The translations under genes were made by a program, and so were the position numbers. The notes under the pieces are model-generated. The model had not been told where the DNA came from. It did not search any database and saw nothing but the letters and a program-made list of their open reading frames with translations. Below are positions 16,527-25,516 of a stretch of DNA of 64,000 bases, piece by piece (position 1 is the stretch's first letter; every line of letters begins with the position of its first letter). The DNA comes from Pseudomonas sp. LS.1a (lineage in GTDB: Bacteria; Pseudomonadota; Gammaproteobacteria; Pseudomonadales; Pseudomonadaceae), in NCBI RefSeq assembly GCF_022533585.1, contig NZ_CP092827.1, forward strand, positions 3,822,001 through 3,886,000. The letters are read 5' to 3'.

Positions 16527-17386
16527 GGCAGGCGCCCCTCCAGACGTTGTTGGATGTAACGGCCGGTCACGGTGGTCGCCAGGGTGGTGAGGACGATGAA
16601 CAGGCCAGGGAAGAAGGTGAGCCACCAGGCATTGGCGATGAAGTCACGCCCCATGGACAACATCGTCCCCCACTCCGGCGCCGGTGGCCGCGCGCCCAGG
16701 CCGAGGAAGCTCAGCGCCGAGGCCCAGACGATGGCCTGGCCAACGCCCATGGTCAGCGTCACCACCAATGGCCGCATGGCATTGGGCAACAATTGGCGCA
16801 GCACGATGCGCGCAGTCGGGTGCCCCAGCGCCCGCGCCGCTTCGATGTAGCCGGCGTTGCGTACCGCCAGCACCTGGCCACGGACCATGCGCGCGTACCC
16901 CGGCGCACCGCCCAGCCCGGTGGCGACTATCAGCGGGCCGACGCCGCTGCCGAACACCGCCACGAACAGCAGCGCCAGCACCAGGCTGGGGAAGGCGAAC
17001 AGCACTTCCAGCAACCAGCCGACCGCACGGTCCACGCGTGCGCCGCCAAGGCCACCAAGCAGGCCGAGGGCGATGGCGATGACCATGGAAATGGCCGTCG
17101 CCGCGAGGCCGATCAGCAGGCTCTGCCGTGCGCCGTGGATGATCCGCGCAAAGATGTCGCGCCCTGACTGGTCGGTGCCCAGCCAGTGCGCCCAACCGGG
17201 CGGCTGAAACGCTTGCCGCGGTACGATGGCCAATGGGTCGATGCGAGTGAACAGCCCCGGCGCCAACGCGGCCAGAAGCAATGCGAACAGGAACAGGATC
17301 GCCAGGCTTGCGCCCAGCGGCGGCAGTTTCAGATGACGCTGCCGGCGCAACGGCGCAAGGGCTTGATCATGGGTCAGGTCTGTCAT
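16523..17386 (-). CDS. Dipeptide-type ABC permease (DppC-like)
   Basis: 287-residue inner-membrane permease of the DppC/OppC class. WLGTDQSGRDIFARIIHGARQSLLIG after the first helix is the typical motif, and the EAA loop reads EAARALGHPTARIVLRQLLPN. The start MTDLTHDQAL (ATG 17384-17386) overlaps the stop of the DppB-like gene. It pairs with that permease to form the channel. Confidence 0.9.
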   Translation of the reverse strand: MTDLTHDQALAPLRRQRHLKLPPLGASLAILFLFALLLAALAPGLFTRIDPLAIVPRQAFQPPGWAHWLGTDQSGRDIFARIIHGARQSLLIGLAATAISMVIAIALGLLGGLGGARVDRAVGWLLEVLFAFPSLVLALLFVAVFGSGVGPLIVATGLGGAPGYARMVRGQVLAVRNAGYIEAARALGHPTARIVLRQLLPNAMRPLVVTLTMGVGQAIVWASALSFLGLGARPPAPEWGTMLSMGRDFIANAWWLTFFPGLFIVLTTLATTVTGRYIQQRLEGRLP

Positions 17387-18369
17387 GCTGCAGCCTCCTG
17401 CTGCCGAGGGTCGATCCACTGGTACAGCAGGTCGACCAGAATGTTCGCCAGCACATAGCCAGCCGCAACGACCAGGCTTATACCGATCACCAAGGGCAGG
17501 TCCTGGGCCTGCACTGCCTGGTACAGCTGGCGGCCCACCCCCTTGCGGGAAAAGATCACCTCGCACACCACCGCACCACTGATCAGTGCGCCGATGGCCC
17601 AGCCCGACAGCGACACACCTGGCAGCAAGGCATGGCGCAAGGCGTGCCGAAAGCGCACGGCCAGGTCACTGAGGCCGCGTGTACGGGCGGTCAGGATGAA
17701 GGGTTGATCGAGGGTGAGTTCCAGCGACTCGCGGGTGACCTGGGCGATGAAGCCGGCCAGCGGAATCGCCAGGGATAACGCCGGGAGTATCAGGCTGGCG
17801 AAACTGTCACTACCGGCCGGCGGGAACCAGCGCAGGCCGAAGGCGAATACCGCCAGCAGCACCACGCCGAGCCAGAAGTGCGGCAGTGCCGCGCTGAGGG
17901 TTTCTGCCAGCGAGGCGATGCCGCCGACCAGCCTGCCGCGCCCGGCGGTGACCACTGTCAGCAGCAGCACCAGCACCCAGGCCAGCAGCAGGGCGGCGAT
18001 GGTCAGTTCCAAGGTCGCCCCGCCCTGCTCGGCCAGCACCCGGGTAACCGGCAGGTGCTGCGAGTAGGACACCCCCAGATCACCTTGCAGCAGGCGCCCC
18101 AGGTAGAACACGTACTGCACAGCCAACGGCTTGTCGAGGCCATACTCCACGCGCGCGGCTTCAATCGCTTCGGGCGTGGGGTTGCCGCTGGGGCCACCGA
18201 GGATCGCCAGCACCGGGTCACCCGGCATCAGCCGGAGTGCGAAGAACGTCAGGGTCGCCACCGCCCACAGCACCAGCACGCCGCCGGCCAGGCGGAGGGT
18301 GGCGCGCCGGCCCAGGGCGGCCAGGCGTTCGCGGCGTGGGTCGATCACCGCGAGTGTCGTCGTAGTCAT
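17383..18369 (-). CDS. Dipeptide-type ABC permease (DppB-like)
   Basis: 328-residue inner-membrane permease. RLMPGDPVLAILG near the N-terminus and YGLDKPLAVQYVFYLGRLLQGDLG are standard for DppB/OppB/GsiC, and the EAA-like loop includes ARTRGLSDLAVRFRHALRHALLP. The start ATG (18367-18369) overlaps the TGA of the binding-protein gene as ATGA, so the two are translationally coupled. Confidence 0.9.
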   Translation of the reverse strand: MTTTTLAVIDPRRERLAALGRRATLRLAGGVLVLWAVATLTFFALRLMPGDPVLAILGGPSGNPTPEAIEAARVEYGLDKPLAVQYVFYLGRLLQGDLGVSYSQHLPVTRVLAEQGGATLELTIAALLLAWVLVLLLTVVTAGRGRLVGGIASLAETLSAALPHFWLGVVLLAVFAFGLRWFPPAGSDSFASLILPALSLAIPLAGFIAQVTRESLELTLDQPFILTARTRGLSDLAVRFRHALRHALLPGVSLSGWAIGALISGAVVCEVIFSRKGVGRQLYQAVQAQDLPLVIGISLVVAAGYVLANILVDLLYQWIDPRQQEAAA

Positions 18370-20003
18370 TTGTTCACCCATGCGTCATAGAGGTAGGTCA
18401 CCGCCAGCGAAGGCTCCAGGCGCACGCCATGGGCGGTCTTGTAGATGCCCAGGCGCGTGCTTTGCGGGTAGGTGGTGAGTTGCAGGTACTGCGCGGCAGC
18501 CTGTTGCTGCGCCTGGAAGTAGCGCTGGCGGCGCAGGTCCGCATCCTGGGTGGCCAGCGCACTGTCGAGCAGCGCGTCAAAACCGGGGTCGGCGTAGCCG
18601 GAGGAGTTCTGGTGGTAACCGCCAACCCCGGCCGGCTGCACGAAGGCGGTGGTGAAGATGATGCGTAGCACATCGGGGGTGTTGGTATTCCAGTAGCCGA
18701 TGCGGATGTCATAGTCCCAGGCGGCCTGGCGCGCGGTGACCTGGGCATCGCTCATCTGGTCCAGCACCAGCTCAAGGCCTGCCTGGCGGGTAGTTGCCTG
18801 CACCTGTTCCCACAGGGTCAGCTCCGACGGCGGCGTGCGCGCACCGATCAGCACGACGGCGCGCAGCCGCTGGCCGTTCCTGGTGCGGTAGCCTTCGCTG
18901 TCGCGGCCGGTCCAGCCAGCCTCGTCGAGCAGCCTGGCAGCGCGGGCCGGGTCATAGTCCTGGCCGCGCTCGAAGTCACCGCTGTAGAACGGCGTGGCCA
19001 AGCTCAACGGGCCACCGGCGCGGGGGAACTCGCCGAAGTACACACTTTTCAGCGCCCCCTCGACATCGGCGCTGCGAACGAAGGCCTCGCGCACACGGAT
19101 GTCGTCGAACGGTGCGCGGCGCAGGTTGAAGGTGCCGTTGGTGGGGTTCCCCGGGCGCTGGGCAATGATCAGTTCCACGTCCGGGTTGCGCCGTGCTGCT
19201 TCGTGCGATTCTGGTGGCAACGCTTCGATCACATCGACCTCACCGGCCTGCAGCGAGGCGAAGCGCACCGACGGCTCCTGGATGAACTTCCAGACGATGC
19301 GATCAAGGTACGCAGGGCCCTGGTGCCGAGCGGTCGGTGGCGCCCAGTTGTAGGCCGGGTTGCGCACCAGTTCCACCTGGTTCTGCCGGTCCCAGCGCAC
19401 CACCTTGAACGGCCCGCTGCCGACCGGGCTTTCGCAGTTCTGGTCACGGCTGCGTTGCAGTGCGGTGGGCGACTGGATGCCGAGAAAGCCCTGGGCCAAC
19501 ACTTCGAGGAAGGCCGCATAGGGCGTCGCCAGGGTGACTTCGGCAGTGTAGGTGTCGAGCACCTTGGTGCCGCGGTATTGGCGGATATAGCCACCAGCGG
19601 TACTGGACTGGGTCTTGGGGTTGGCCATGTGGTCGAGGTTGGCCTTGACCGCTTCGGCATTGAACGGTGTGCCGTCGGTGAATTGCACGTCGCGGCGCAG
19701 GTGGAAGGTGTAGCGCAGGCCATCTGGCGAAACCTCCCAGCTTGTCGCCAGCCAGGGACCGATCTGGCCGTTGCTGTCCATCGACACCAGCGAATCGAGG
19801 TACTGCTGGGCAACGAATACCTGCGGCATGTCGCCAGCCACATGCGGGTCGAGGCAGGTGGGCTCGCGGTCGGTGGCGTAGACCAGGGTGCCGCCCTGCT
19901 GTGGCGTGGTGCTTTGCGCGGCGGCGTGCTGTTCGGTTTTTTCGCAGCCGAGCAAGGCCAGTGCGGTGCAGAGCGGGATCAGGGGGAGGATGGGTGTGTT
20001 CAA
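18366..20003 (-). CDS. Dipeptide/organosulfur-type solute-binding lipoprotein (SBP_bac_5), importer 1
   Basis: 545 residues from a TTG start at 20001-20003, preceded by CAGGAG five bases upstream. The N-terminus, NTPILPLIPLCTALALLGC, is a lipoprotein signal with a lipobox ending at LLGC. The mature part is a standard cluster-5 binding protein (REPTCLDPHVAG, GPWLATSWEVSPDGLRYTF, DVQFTDGTPFNAEAV). It delivers ligand to the DppBC-like permeases that follow without a gap. Members of this cluster bind peptides, nickel, glutathione and other ligands; the linked monooxygenase and sigma-54 promoter point to an organosulfur compound. Confidence 0.87.
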   Translation of the reverse strand: MNTPILPLIPLCTALALLGCEKTEQHAAAQSTTPQQGGTLVYATDREPTCLDPHVAGDMPQVFVAQQYLDSLVSMDSNGQIGPWLATSWEVSPDGLRYTFHLRRDVQFTDGTPFNAEAVKANLDHMANPKTQSSTAGGYIRQYRGTKVLDTYTAEVTLATPYAAFLEVLAQGFLGIQSPTALQRSRDQNCESPVGSGPFKVVRWDRQNQVELVRNPAYNWAPPTARHQGPAYLDRIVWKFIQEPSVRFASLQAGEVDVIEALPPESHEAARRNPDVELIIAQRPGNPTNGTFNLRRAPFDDIRVREAFVRSADVEGALKSVYFGEFPRAGGPLSLATPFYSGDFERGQDYDPARAARLLDEAGWTGRDSEGYRTRNGQRLRAVVLIGARTPPSELTLWEQVQATTRQAGLELVLDQMSDAQVTARQAAWDYDIRIGYWNTNTPDVLRIIFTTAFVQPAGVGGYHQNSSGYADPGFDALLDSALATQDADLRRQRYFQAQQQAAAQYLQLTTYPQSTRLGIYKTAHGVRLEPSLAVTYLYDAWVNK

Positions 20004-20040
20004 GGGCGCTCCTGCGGGGACTGGGCTTCGATAGGCCTGT

Positions 20041-20056
20041 TGCAGGAGTTGTGCCG
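20041..20056 (-). promoter_or_regulatory. Sigma-54 (-24/-12) promoter of importer operon 1
   Basis: The minus strand reads CGGCACAACTCCTGCA: GG-N10-GC spacing exact, GGCAC and TGCA intact. It lies 38 bp before the TTG start, almost the same distance as the element of importer 2 (39 bp). A TGTTG-N6-CGACA motif at 20128-20143 lies 71 bp upstream. Confidence 0.6.
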
Positions 20057-20127
20057 GGTTCAAGGGATTGATTTTGCTGGGGTTTGCCGAGGGTGAGGTG
20101 CTGTTGCGGGGGCAAAGTGTCCGGGGG

Positions 20128-20143
20128 TGTTGGTGGGGCGACA
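20128..20143. promoter_or_regulatory. Possible enhancer-binding site upstream of importer operon 1
   Basis: TGTTGGTGGGGCGACA has the same TGTTG...CRACA ends and the same distance to its promoter as the two clearer sites in the 29.5-29.8 kb region. A second partial match, TGTTGCGGGGGCAAAG, lies at 20102-20117. The match is weaker than the other pair. Confidence 0.3.
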
Positions 20144-20204
20144 GTGAACTGTGTTTTGTTTGTGATCGTCGATGCCTCTCCTGAGATTTCCCGATTGGCT
20201 GTTC

Positions 20205-20345
20205 CTGCCACTTCGCGGGCAAGCCCGCTCCCACAGCCTTGAAGCCTGTAGTGATCCTGTGGGAGCGGCTTTAGCCGCGAAGAATCCAACACGGTGCATG
20301 GCAAGGGCTTCGCCCTTGTTCGCGGCTAAAGCCGCTCCCACAGGG
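20205..20345. repeat. Three REP elements between importer operons
   Basis: The 413-bp gap between the fused ATPase gene of importer 2 and the binding-protein gene of importer 1 holds three REP units: 20205-20236, 20256-20284 and 20319-20345, the second inverted relative to the first and third. Each has a GCGGGCAAGCCCGC- or GCGGCTAAAGCCGC-type palindrome joined to CTCCCACAG. The rest of the gap holds the promoter of importer 1. The inverted units could form strong hairpins that end transcription from importer operon 2. Confidence 0.9.
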
Positions 20346-20416
20346 TTCCTGCACATTTAATGAGTCATGTGCAGTTCTACAAGAGCGGCCTTGCCCGCGT
20401 CAGGGCTGGCACGGGT

Positions 20417-22066
20417 TTACACCGCAATCCGCGTAAACCAGCTTGGCCGCGCCGCCGGAAGATGAGGTACGGCATCGAGCAAAGCGCGGGTATAGGCCTG
20501 ACGCGGCTGGCCGAGCACCTGGGCTGCCGGGCCCTGCTCCACCACCCTTCCCCCTTGCATCACCAGCAGGTGGTCACTGACCTGCTCCACCACCCCAAGG
20601 TCGTGGGAGATGAACAGGCAAGCCAGGTTCAACTCCGCCTTGAGCTCGGCCAGCAATGCGAGGATACGCGCCTGCACCGACACATCCAGCGCCGATACCG
20701 GTTCATCCAGCACCAGCACCCTGGGCTTCATGGCCAGCGCCCGGGCAATCGCGATGCGCTGCCGCTGCCCGCCCGACAACTCCAGCGGGCGACGATCGAG
20801 CAACCCCACCGGCAACTGCACCCGCTCCAGCAACGCCGCCGCCTCGGTGCGCTGCAGCGCACGCGGTACACCTGCATGCGCCAGCGCCTCGGCCAATACC
20901 CGCAACACGGTGTAGCGTGGGTCGAACGAAGCCAGCGGGTCCTGAAACACCACCTGGATCCCCTGCCGTGCCTGGCGCCGCTGCGCGGCAGACAACGCAA
21001 GCCAGTCCTGCCCGGCCAGTTGCAGGCTGCCTTGCTCCGGCCGCTCCAGCCCCAGCAGGATGCGCCCCAGCGTGCTCTTGCCGGAGCCGGACTCGCCCAC
21101 CACGCCCAGGGTTTGCCCGGCGCGCAACTGCAGGGACACGTCGTTCAGCACCTGGCGCATCCGCCCGTCCGGCCCGACAAAGGCCTTGCTCAGGCCGCGT
21201 GCCTCCAGCACCACGGGTTGTTCGTCCACGCCATCCTCCACCAGTGCCAGGGCCGGCGCCGCCGGACGTTTGAAATGCACCGCCCGAGCCGCGCTCAGCA
21301 GGCGCTGGGTGTAGGGGTCCTGCGGGTCCTGCAGGATCTGTTCGACACTGCCCTGCTCCACCACCACCCCATGGCGCATCACCGCCACCCGGTCGGCCAG
21401 GCGCGCGACCACGGCCAGGTCATGGCTGACCATCAACAGGCTGTTGTCGCGCTCGCGCAGTTGCTCCAGCAGGTCGAGAATCTGCGCCTGCACCGTGGCG
21501 TCCAGCGCCGTGGTGGGCTCGTCAGCGATCAACAGGCGCGGCTGACAGGCGATGGCAGAGGCGATCAGGGCGCGCTGCCGCAGGCCGCCGGACAGTTGCC
21601 ACGGGTATTGTCGGGCGCGGACTTCGGGTTCAGGTACGCCGACCTGGCACAGCAGTTCGAGCACCCGCAAGCGCCGCGGTTCAGCAGACAGGTCAGTGTG
21701 CAACAGCAGCGGCTCTTCGATCTCGGCGCCGACGCGCCGCAGCGGATCGAGCGAACCCAGTGCATCCTGCATGACAAAGCCGATACGCCCACCGCGCAAG
21801 CGCTGCCAACCCGTTTCGTCGACCTGGCGCAAGTCCTGCCCGGCAAAGGCCAGGCGCTGGGCCTGCACGCGGGCACCCACCCCGGTGAGGCCAACCAGGG
21901 TACGCGCCGTCACGCTCTTGCCCGAGCCCGATTCGCCTACCAGCGCCAGGCACTGCCCGGCATGCAGTTGCAAGTCGACGCCGTGCACCACCGGCACACC
22001 GTTGAAGCTCACGCGCAAGTCGCGGATATCCACCAAGGGTGCCGGGTGCTTTTCGAAGATGCTCAT
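20417..22066 (-). CDS. Fused dipeptide-type ABC ATPase, importer 2
   Basis: 549 residues with two ATPase domains. Domain 1: Walker A GESGSGKSV, QLSGGLRQRALIASAI, LLIADEPTTALD. Domain 2, from about residue 285: GESGSGKSTLGR, LSGGQRQRIAIARAL, VLVLDEPVSALD. Each is followed by the peptide-transporter tail (DPYTQRLLSAAR, QAYTRALLDAVP). It is a paralogue of the ATPase at 14814-16526. It starts inside the last codons of the DppC-like gene (4-bp overlap) and is the final gene of its operon. Confidence 0.9.
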   Translation of the reverse strand: MSIFEKHPAPLVDIRDLRVSFNGVPVVHGVDLQLHAGQCLALVGESGSGKSVTARTLVGLTGVGARVQAQRLAFAGQDLRQVDETGWQRLRGGRIGFVMQDALGSLDPLRRVGAEIEEPLLLHTDLSAEPRRLRVLELLCQVGVPEPEVRARQYPWQLSGGLRQRALIASAIACQPRLLIADEPTTALDATVQAQILDLLEQLRERDNSLLMVSHDLAVVARLADRVAVMRHGVVVEQGSVEQILQDPQDPYTQRLLSAARAVHFKRPAAPALALVEDGVDEQPVVLEARGLSKAFVGPDGRMRQVLNDVSLQLRAGQTLGVVGESGSGKSTLGRILLGLERPEQGSLQLAGQDWLALSAAQRRQARQGIQVVFQDPLASFDPRYTVLRVLAEALAHAGVPRALQRTEAAALLERVQLPVGLLDRRPLELSGGQRQRIAIARALAMKPRVLVLDEPVSALDVSVQARILALLAELKAELNLACLFISHDLGVVEQVSDHLLVMQGGRVVEQGPAAQVLGQPRQAYTRALLDAVPHLPAARPSWFTRIAV

Positions 22067-22911
22067 GGGTTTCTGCCCTCGCTACGGCGCAGCCAGTCGC
22101 GGCCGATGACGGTGATGGAAATGACAGTCAGGGTGATCGCCAGCGCAGGCCAGGCCATCAGCCAGGGCGCGTTGGCCATGAAATTGCGCGCCACTGCCAT
22201 CATCGCGCCCCACTCCGGCGCGGGAGGTGGTGCGCCGAAGCCGAGGAAGCTCAGTGCGGCGGCGGCGGTGATGGCGCCACCCAGGCCGATGCAGGCCAGG
22301 ATCAGCACGGGTTGCACGGCGTTGGGCAGCACATGCCAGAACACCACTGCCAAAGGCCTGCGGCCCAGCGTGACGGCTGCCTCGACGAAGCTGGCACGCC
22401 GGATGGTCAGGGCCTGGGCACGCACCAGGCGGGCATAGCGCGGCACCGAGGCGATGCCGACGGCGAGGATCAGGTTGCTGGTGCCTTGGCCGAACAGGGT
22501 GATGATCACCAGCGCCAGTAACAGGTCCGGGAAGGCCAGCAGCACATCGACAGCGCGCATCAGCAGGTTGTCCAGCCAGGCCGGAGCGAGGCCGGCGAGC
22601 AAGCCGAGCAGCGTGCCCAGGCCGAGCCCGACCAGGGTGGCGGCCAGGCCGATGTAGAGCGATGGGCGGGCGCCATGGATCAGCCGGCTGAGGACGTCGC
22701 GGCCGTTCTCGTCGCTGCCCAGCCAGAAGGCGGGGCCTGGCGGGTGGTAAGCCAGGCGGGCGTCGGCGGCCAACGGGTCGGTTGGCGAGAGCCAGTCGGG
22801 GAAGGTTACTGCCAGCAGTATCAGGCCCAATATGATCCAGGCCAGCGTCAGGCCTGGGCGAATCTGCCACCTGCTGGTCACTGTGTCTGGTATGGATACG
22901 ATTGCGTTCAT
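22063..22911 (-). CDS. Dipeptide-type ABC permease (DppC-like), importer 2
   Basis: 282-residue inner-membrane permease with WLGSDENGRDVLSRLIHGARPSLYIG and EAAVTLGRRPLAVVFWHVLPN, the DppC motifs. Unusually, three enzyme genes separate it from its DppB-like partner at 26783. A 140-bp gap with an inverted REP pair lies between it and the upstream aldo/keto reductase gene, so a separate promoter or reduced read-through is possible. Confidence 0.9.
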   Translation of the reverse strand: MNAIVSIPDTVTSRWQIRPGLTLAWIILGLILLAVTFPDWLSPTDPLAADARLAYHPPGPAFWLGSDENGRDVLSRLIHGARPSLYIGLAATLVGLGLGTLLGLLAGLAPAWLDNLLMRAVDVLLAFPDLLLALVIITLFGQGTSNLILAVGIASVPRYARLVRAQALTIRRASFVEAAVTLGRRPLAVVFWHVLPNAVQPVLILACIGLGGAITAAAALSFLGFGAPPPAPEWGAMMAVARNFMANAPWLMAWPALAITLTVISITVIGRDWLRRSEGRNP

Positions 22912-22930
22912 GTCTGTCCTTCTTGTGTTG

Positions 22931-23030
22931 CCTGTACCGGCCTCTTCGCGGCTGAAGCCGCTCCCACAGGATCACCGCAAAGGCTGAATCCGTGCGGTCC
23001 CTGTGGGAGCGGCTTCAGCCGCGAACAAGG
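22931..23030. repeat. Inverted REP pair inside importer operon 2
   Basis: REP units at 22931-22970 and 23000-23030 in opposite orientation (GCGGCTGAAGCCGC core, CTCCCACAGG arm). They lie between the aldo/keto reductase gene and the permease gene and could form a long hairpin in the operon mRNA. Intra-operon REPs often protect upstream mRNA or lower downstream expression. Confidence 0.9.
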
Positions 23031-23051
23031 GCGAAGCCCTTGCCATGTGGG

Positions 23052-24107
23052 CTACGGGGCCGGGTTGGGAATACGGCGGTGCACGGCCTGGATCTCGGCC
23101 AGCACTTCATCGCTCAATTGCACATCCAGTGCGCTCAGGTTCTCCTGCAACTGCAACAAGGTGGTCTGCCCGGTGATCGCACTGGCCACGAACGGCTGGT
23201 GTATGACGAACGCCAGAGCCAGTTGTGCCGGTGTCAGTCCATGCTCCCGTGCAATCTGCACATAACCGGCAATCGCGCTGTTGGCCTCTTCGCTGCCGTA
23301 GCGATTGAACGTGCGATACACCGACGACAATCGCGAACCTTCCGGCCGCGCCCCGTTCAGGTACTTGCCGGTCAACGCTCCGAACGCCAGCGGCGAATAG
23401 GCCAGCAGGCTGATCCCCTCACGATGGCTGAACTCCGACAGACCGTTCTCGTACAAGCGATTGAGCAGGCTGTACGGGTTCTGGATGCTGGCAATCCGCG
23501 CCAGGCCCTTGTCCTCGCTGTGCCGCAGGAATTGCGCCACCCCCCACGGTGTTTCGTTGGACACACCGATATGGCGCACCTTGCCGGCCTTGACCTGCTC
23601 GTCCAGCACTGCAAGGGTTTCTTCGATGGCTGCCGTTTGCGGATGGTCGTCGACGTAGGGGTATTCACGGATGCCGAAGAAGTTGCTGGTGCGATCGGGC
23701 CAATGCAGTTGGTAGAGGTCCATGTAGTCGGTCTGCAAGCGACGCAGGCTGCCCTCCAGGGCAGCGACGATGTTCTTGCGGTCGTGGTGCGACAGGCCAT
23801 CGCGGATGTGCGCCTGGCCACCGGGGTCGCGGGCCGGGCCGGCGATCTTGCTGGCCAGCAGGACTTTGTCGCGGTTGCCGCGGGCGGCGAGCCAGGTGCC
23901 GATGTAGCGCTCGGTGGTGGTCCAGGTTTCAGCACGGGTGGGCGTGGGGTACATCTCGGCGGTGTCGATGAAGTTGATGCCTGCAGCAAGGGCAGCGTCC
24001 AGTTGCTGGTGAGCATCCTGTTCGCTGTTCTGGTGCCCCCAGGTCATGGTGCCGAGGCTGAGCAGGCTGACTTGCAGGTTGGTGTGGCCGAGTGGGCGGT
24101 AGCGCAT
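23052..24107 (-). CDS. Tas-like NADP(H)-dependent aldo/keto reductase
   Basis: 351 residues; MRYRPLGHTNLQVSLLSLGTMTWGHQN is the typical opening of Tas (YgdS) proteins. The AKR tetrad is present: Asp and Tyr in FIDTAEMYPTP, Lys in LASKIAG, His in LYQLHWPD. Inside an operon of an organosulfur importer and monooxygenases, it probably reduces an aldehyde or ketone released when the C-S bond is cut; this is inference. The gap to the FMN monooxygenase gene upstream is 45 bp. Confidence 0.85.
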   Translation of the reverse strand: MRYRPLGHTNLQVSLLSLGTMTWGHQNSEQDAHQQLDAALAAGINFIDTAEMYPTPTRAETWTTTERYIGTWLAARGNRDKVLLASKIAGPARDPGGQAHIRDGLSHHDRKNIVAALEGSLRRLQTDYMDLYQLHWPDRTSNFFGIREYPYVDDHPQTAAIEETLAVLDEQVKAGKVRHIGVSNETPWGVAQFLRHSEDKGLARIASIQNPYSLLNRLYENGLSEFSHREGISLLAYSPLAFGALTGKYLNGARPEGSRLSSVYRTFNRYGSEEANSAIAGYVQIAREHGLTPAQLALAFVIHQPFVASAITGQTTLLQLQENLSALDVQLSDEVLAEIQAVHRRIPNPAP

Positions 24108-24152
24108 GGTATCGAGTCCTTGGATGATGCGTTGATGTCTGGGCGGCAGCCC

Positions 24153-25502
24153 TCAGACAGCCCGTGCGGTCTCGCGCCGGGCTTGTGCAAACTGGTTCGC
24201 TGCTTTCGGCAATCCCAGGTGATCGCGCAAGGTGGTGCCGGTGTATTCGGTGCGGAACAACCCGCGCTTCTGCAGCAGCGGTACCACCTCTTCGACGAAC
24301 ACCCGAGCACCTGACGGGAACATGTCGGGCATGATGTTGAAACCATCCCCCGCCCCTGCCAGAAACCACTCGGCCAAGGTATCGGCAACCTGTTCCGGGG
24401 TACCGACGGCCAACCGGTGCCCGACCAGAATCCGCCGCGACAGCTGGCGAATGGTCAGGTTCTCACTGCGCGCCAGGTTCAACTGAGCCTCCAGAAAACC
24501 ATGCGACCCGCGCTCGAAATCCGCCACCGCGCCAATCCGTTCCCATGGCAATGGCGCATCCGGGTCCAGCTCGCTGGCATCGATGCCGATACGCCCCGCC
24601 ACCTGCTGCAACAGGCCGTGCTCGCCATGCCAGGCATTGAGTTCGTCGAAGCGTGCATGGGCCTCGGCCTCGGTGCTGCCGATCACGGTCGACAGGCCGG
24701 GCATGATCTTCAGGTGCTGCGGGTCACGGCCCCAGGCTTTGGCCCGCGCCTTCATTTCCCGATAGAACGCCTGCCCGTCGGCCAGGGTGGTCTGAGTGGT
24801 GAAGATCGCATCGGCATAGCGTGAACCGAGTGCCTTGCCGCCTTCGGAAGAGCCGGCCTGCACCAGTACCGGCCTGCCCTGCGGCGAACGCGGCAGGTTC
24901 AGCGGCCCCTTGACCTGAAAGTGCTTGCCCTTGAAATCCAGGGTGTGGACCTTGGCCGGGTCAGCAAAACGGCCGGTGCTGCGCTCACCGATGATCGCGT
25001 CCTCCTCCCAGCTGTCCCAAAGTTTCAGGGTCACGTCGACGAATTCCTCGGCCCGTCCGTAACGGTCCACATGCAGCGGCGCACCCGCCAGGCCGAAGTT
25101 CTGTGCTGCCGCATCACCGGCATTGGTCACCACATTCCAGGCCGCTCGGCCGCCGCTGATATGGTCCAGCGAGGCGATTCGCCGGGCCAGGTTGAAGGGT
25201 TCGTTGTAGGTGCTGGAGCAGGTCGCGATCACGCCGATGCGCTCGGTGGCGGCCGCCACTGCGGTGAGCAGCACGGTCGGCTCCAGGCGCCCGCCCGGCT
25301 GGGCGGACACATCCGGCGGCAACGCCGGGCCATCGGCAAGGAAGATCGCATCCAGGCAGCCGCGCTCGGAAATACGCGCGATATCGCGGTAATAGTTGAC
25401 GTCGATATAGGCGTCGATTGCCGCCTCACCCTGGCGCCAGGCGCCGGAATGCGAGCCGAAGCCGAGGATGTTCATGCCCAGGCTCATCTGTTTCGTGGTC
25501 AT
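24153..25502 (-). CDS. LLM-class FMNH2-dependent monooxygenase (NtaA/SnaA/DszA family)
   Basis: 449 residues of the bacterial luciferase-like fold in the NtaA/SnaA/DszA/SoxA group. Evidence is the start MTTKQMSLGMNILGFGSHSG, IFLADGPALPPDVS, RRIASLDHISGGRAAWNVVT (the hallmark of this group) and PVLVQAGSSEGG. The ATG at 25500-25502 has AGGAG seven bases upstream. These enzymes take FMNH2 from a separate reductase and cleave C-S or C-N bonds; DszA opens dibenzothiophene sulfone. Adjacent DszA-type and DszC-type genes suggest a two-step pathway: oxidise sulfur, then break the C-S bond. Amine-type substrates (NtaA) are the main alternative. Confidence 0.85.
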   Translation of the reverse strand: MTTKQMSLGMNILGFGSHSGAWRQGEAAIDAYIDVNYYRDIARISERGCLDAIFLADGPALPPDVSAQPGGRLEPTVLLTAVAAATERIGVIATCSSTYNEPFNLARRIASLDHISGGRAAWNVVTNAGDAAAQNFGLAGAPLHVDRYGRAEEFVDVTLKLWDSWEEDAIIGERSTGRFADPAKVHTLDFKGKHFQVKGPLNLPRSPQGRPVLVQAGSSEGGKALGSRYADAIFTTQTTLADGQAFYREMKARAKAWGRDPQHLKIMPGLSTVIGSTEAEAHARFDELNAWHGEHGLLQQVAGRIGIDASELDPDAPLPWERIGAVADFERGSHGFLEAQLNLARSENLTIRQLSRRILVGHRLAVGTPEQVADTLAEWFLAGAGDGFNIMPDMFPSGARVFVEEVVPLLQKRGLFRTEYTGTTLRDHLGLPKAANQFAQARRETARAV

Positions 25503-25516
25503 GGCGGTTCTCCTGA

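Noticed and set aside
20360..22438. 692-codon plus-strand frame over the importer 2 ATPase and permease
   Set aside because: The minus-strand frames carry Walker A, signature and Walker B motifs; the plus frame has none.
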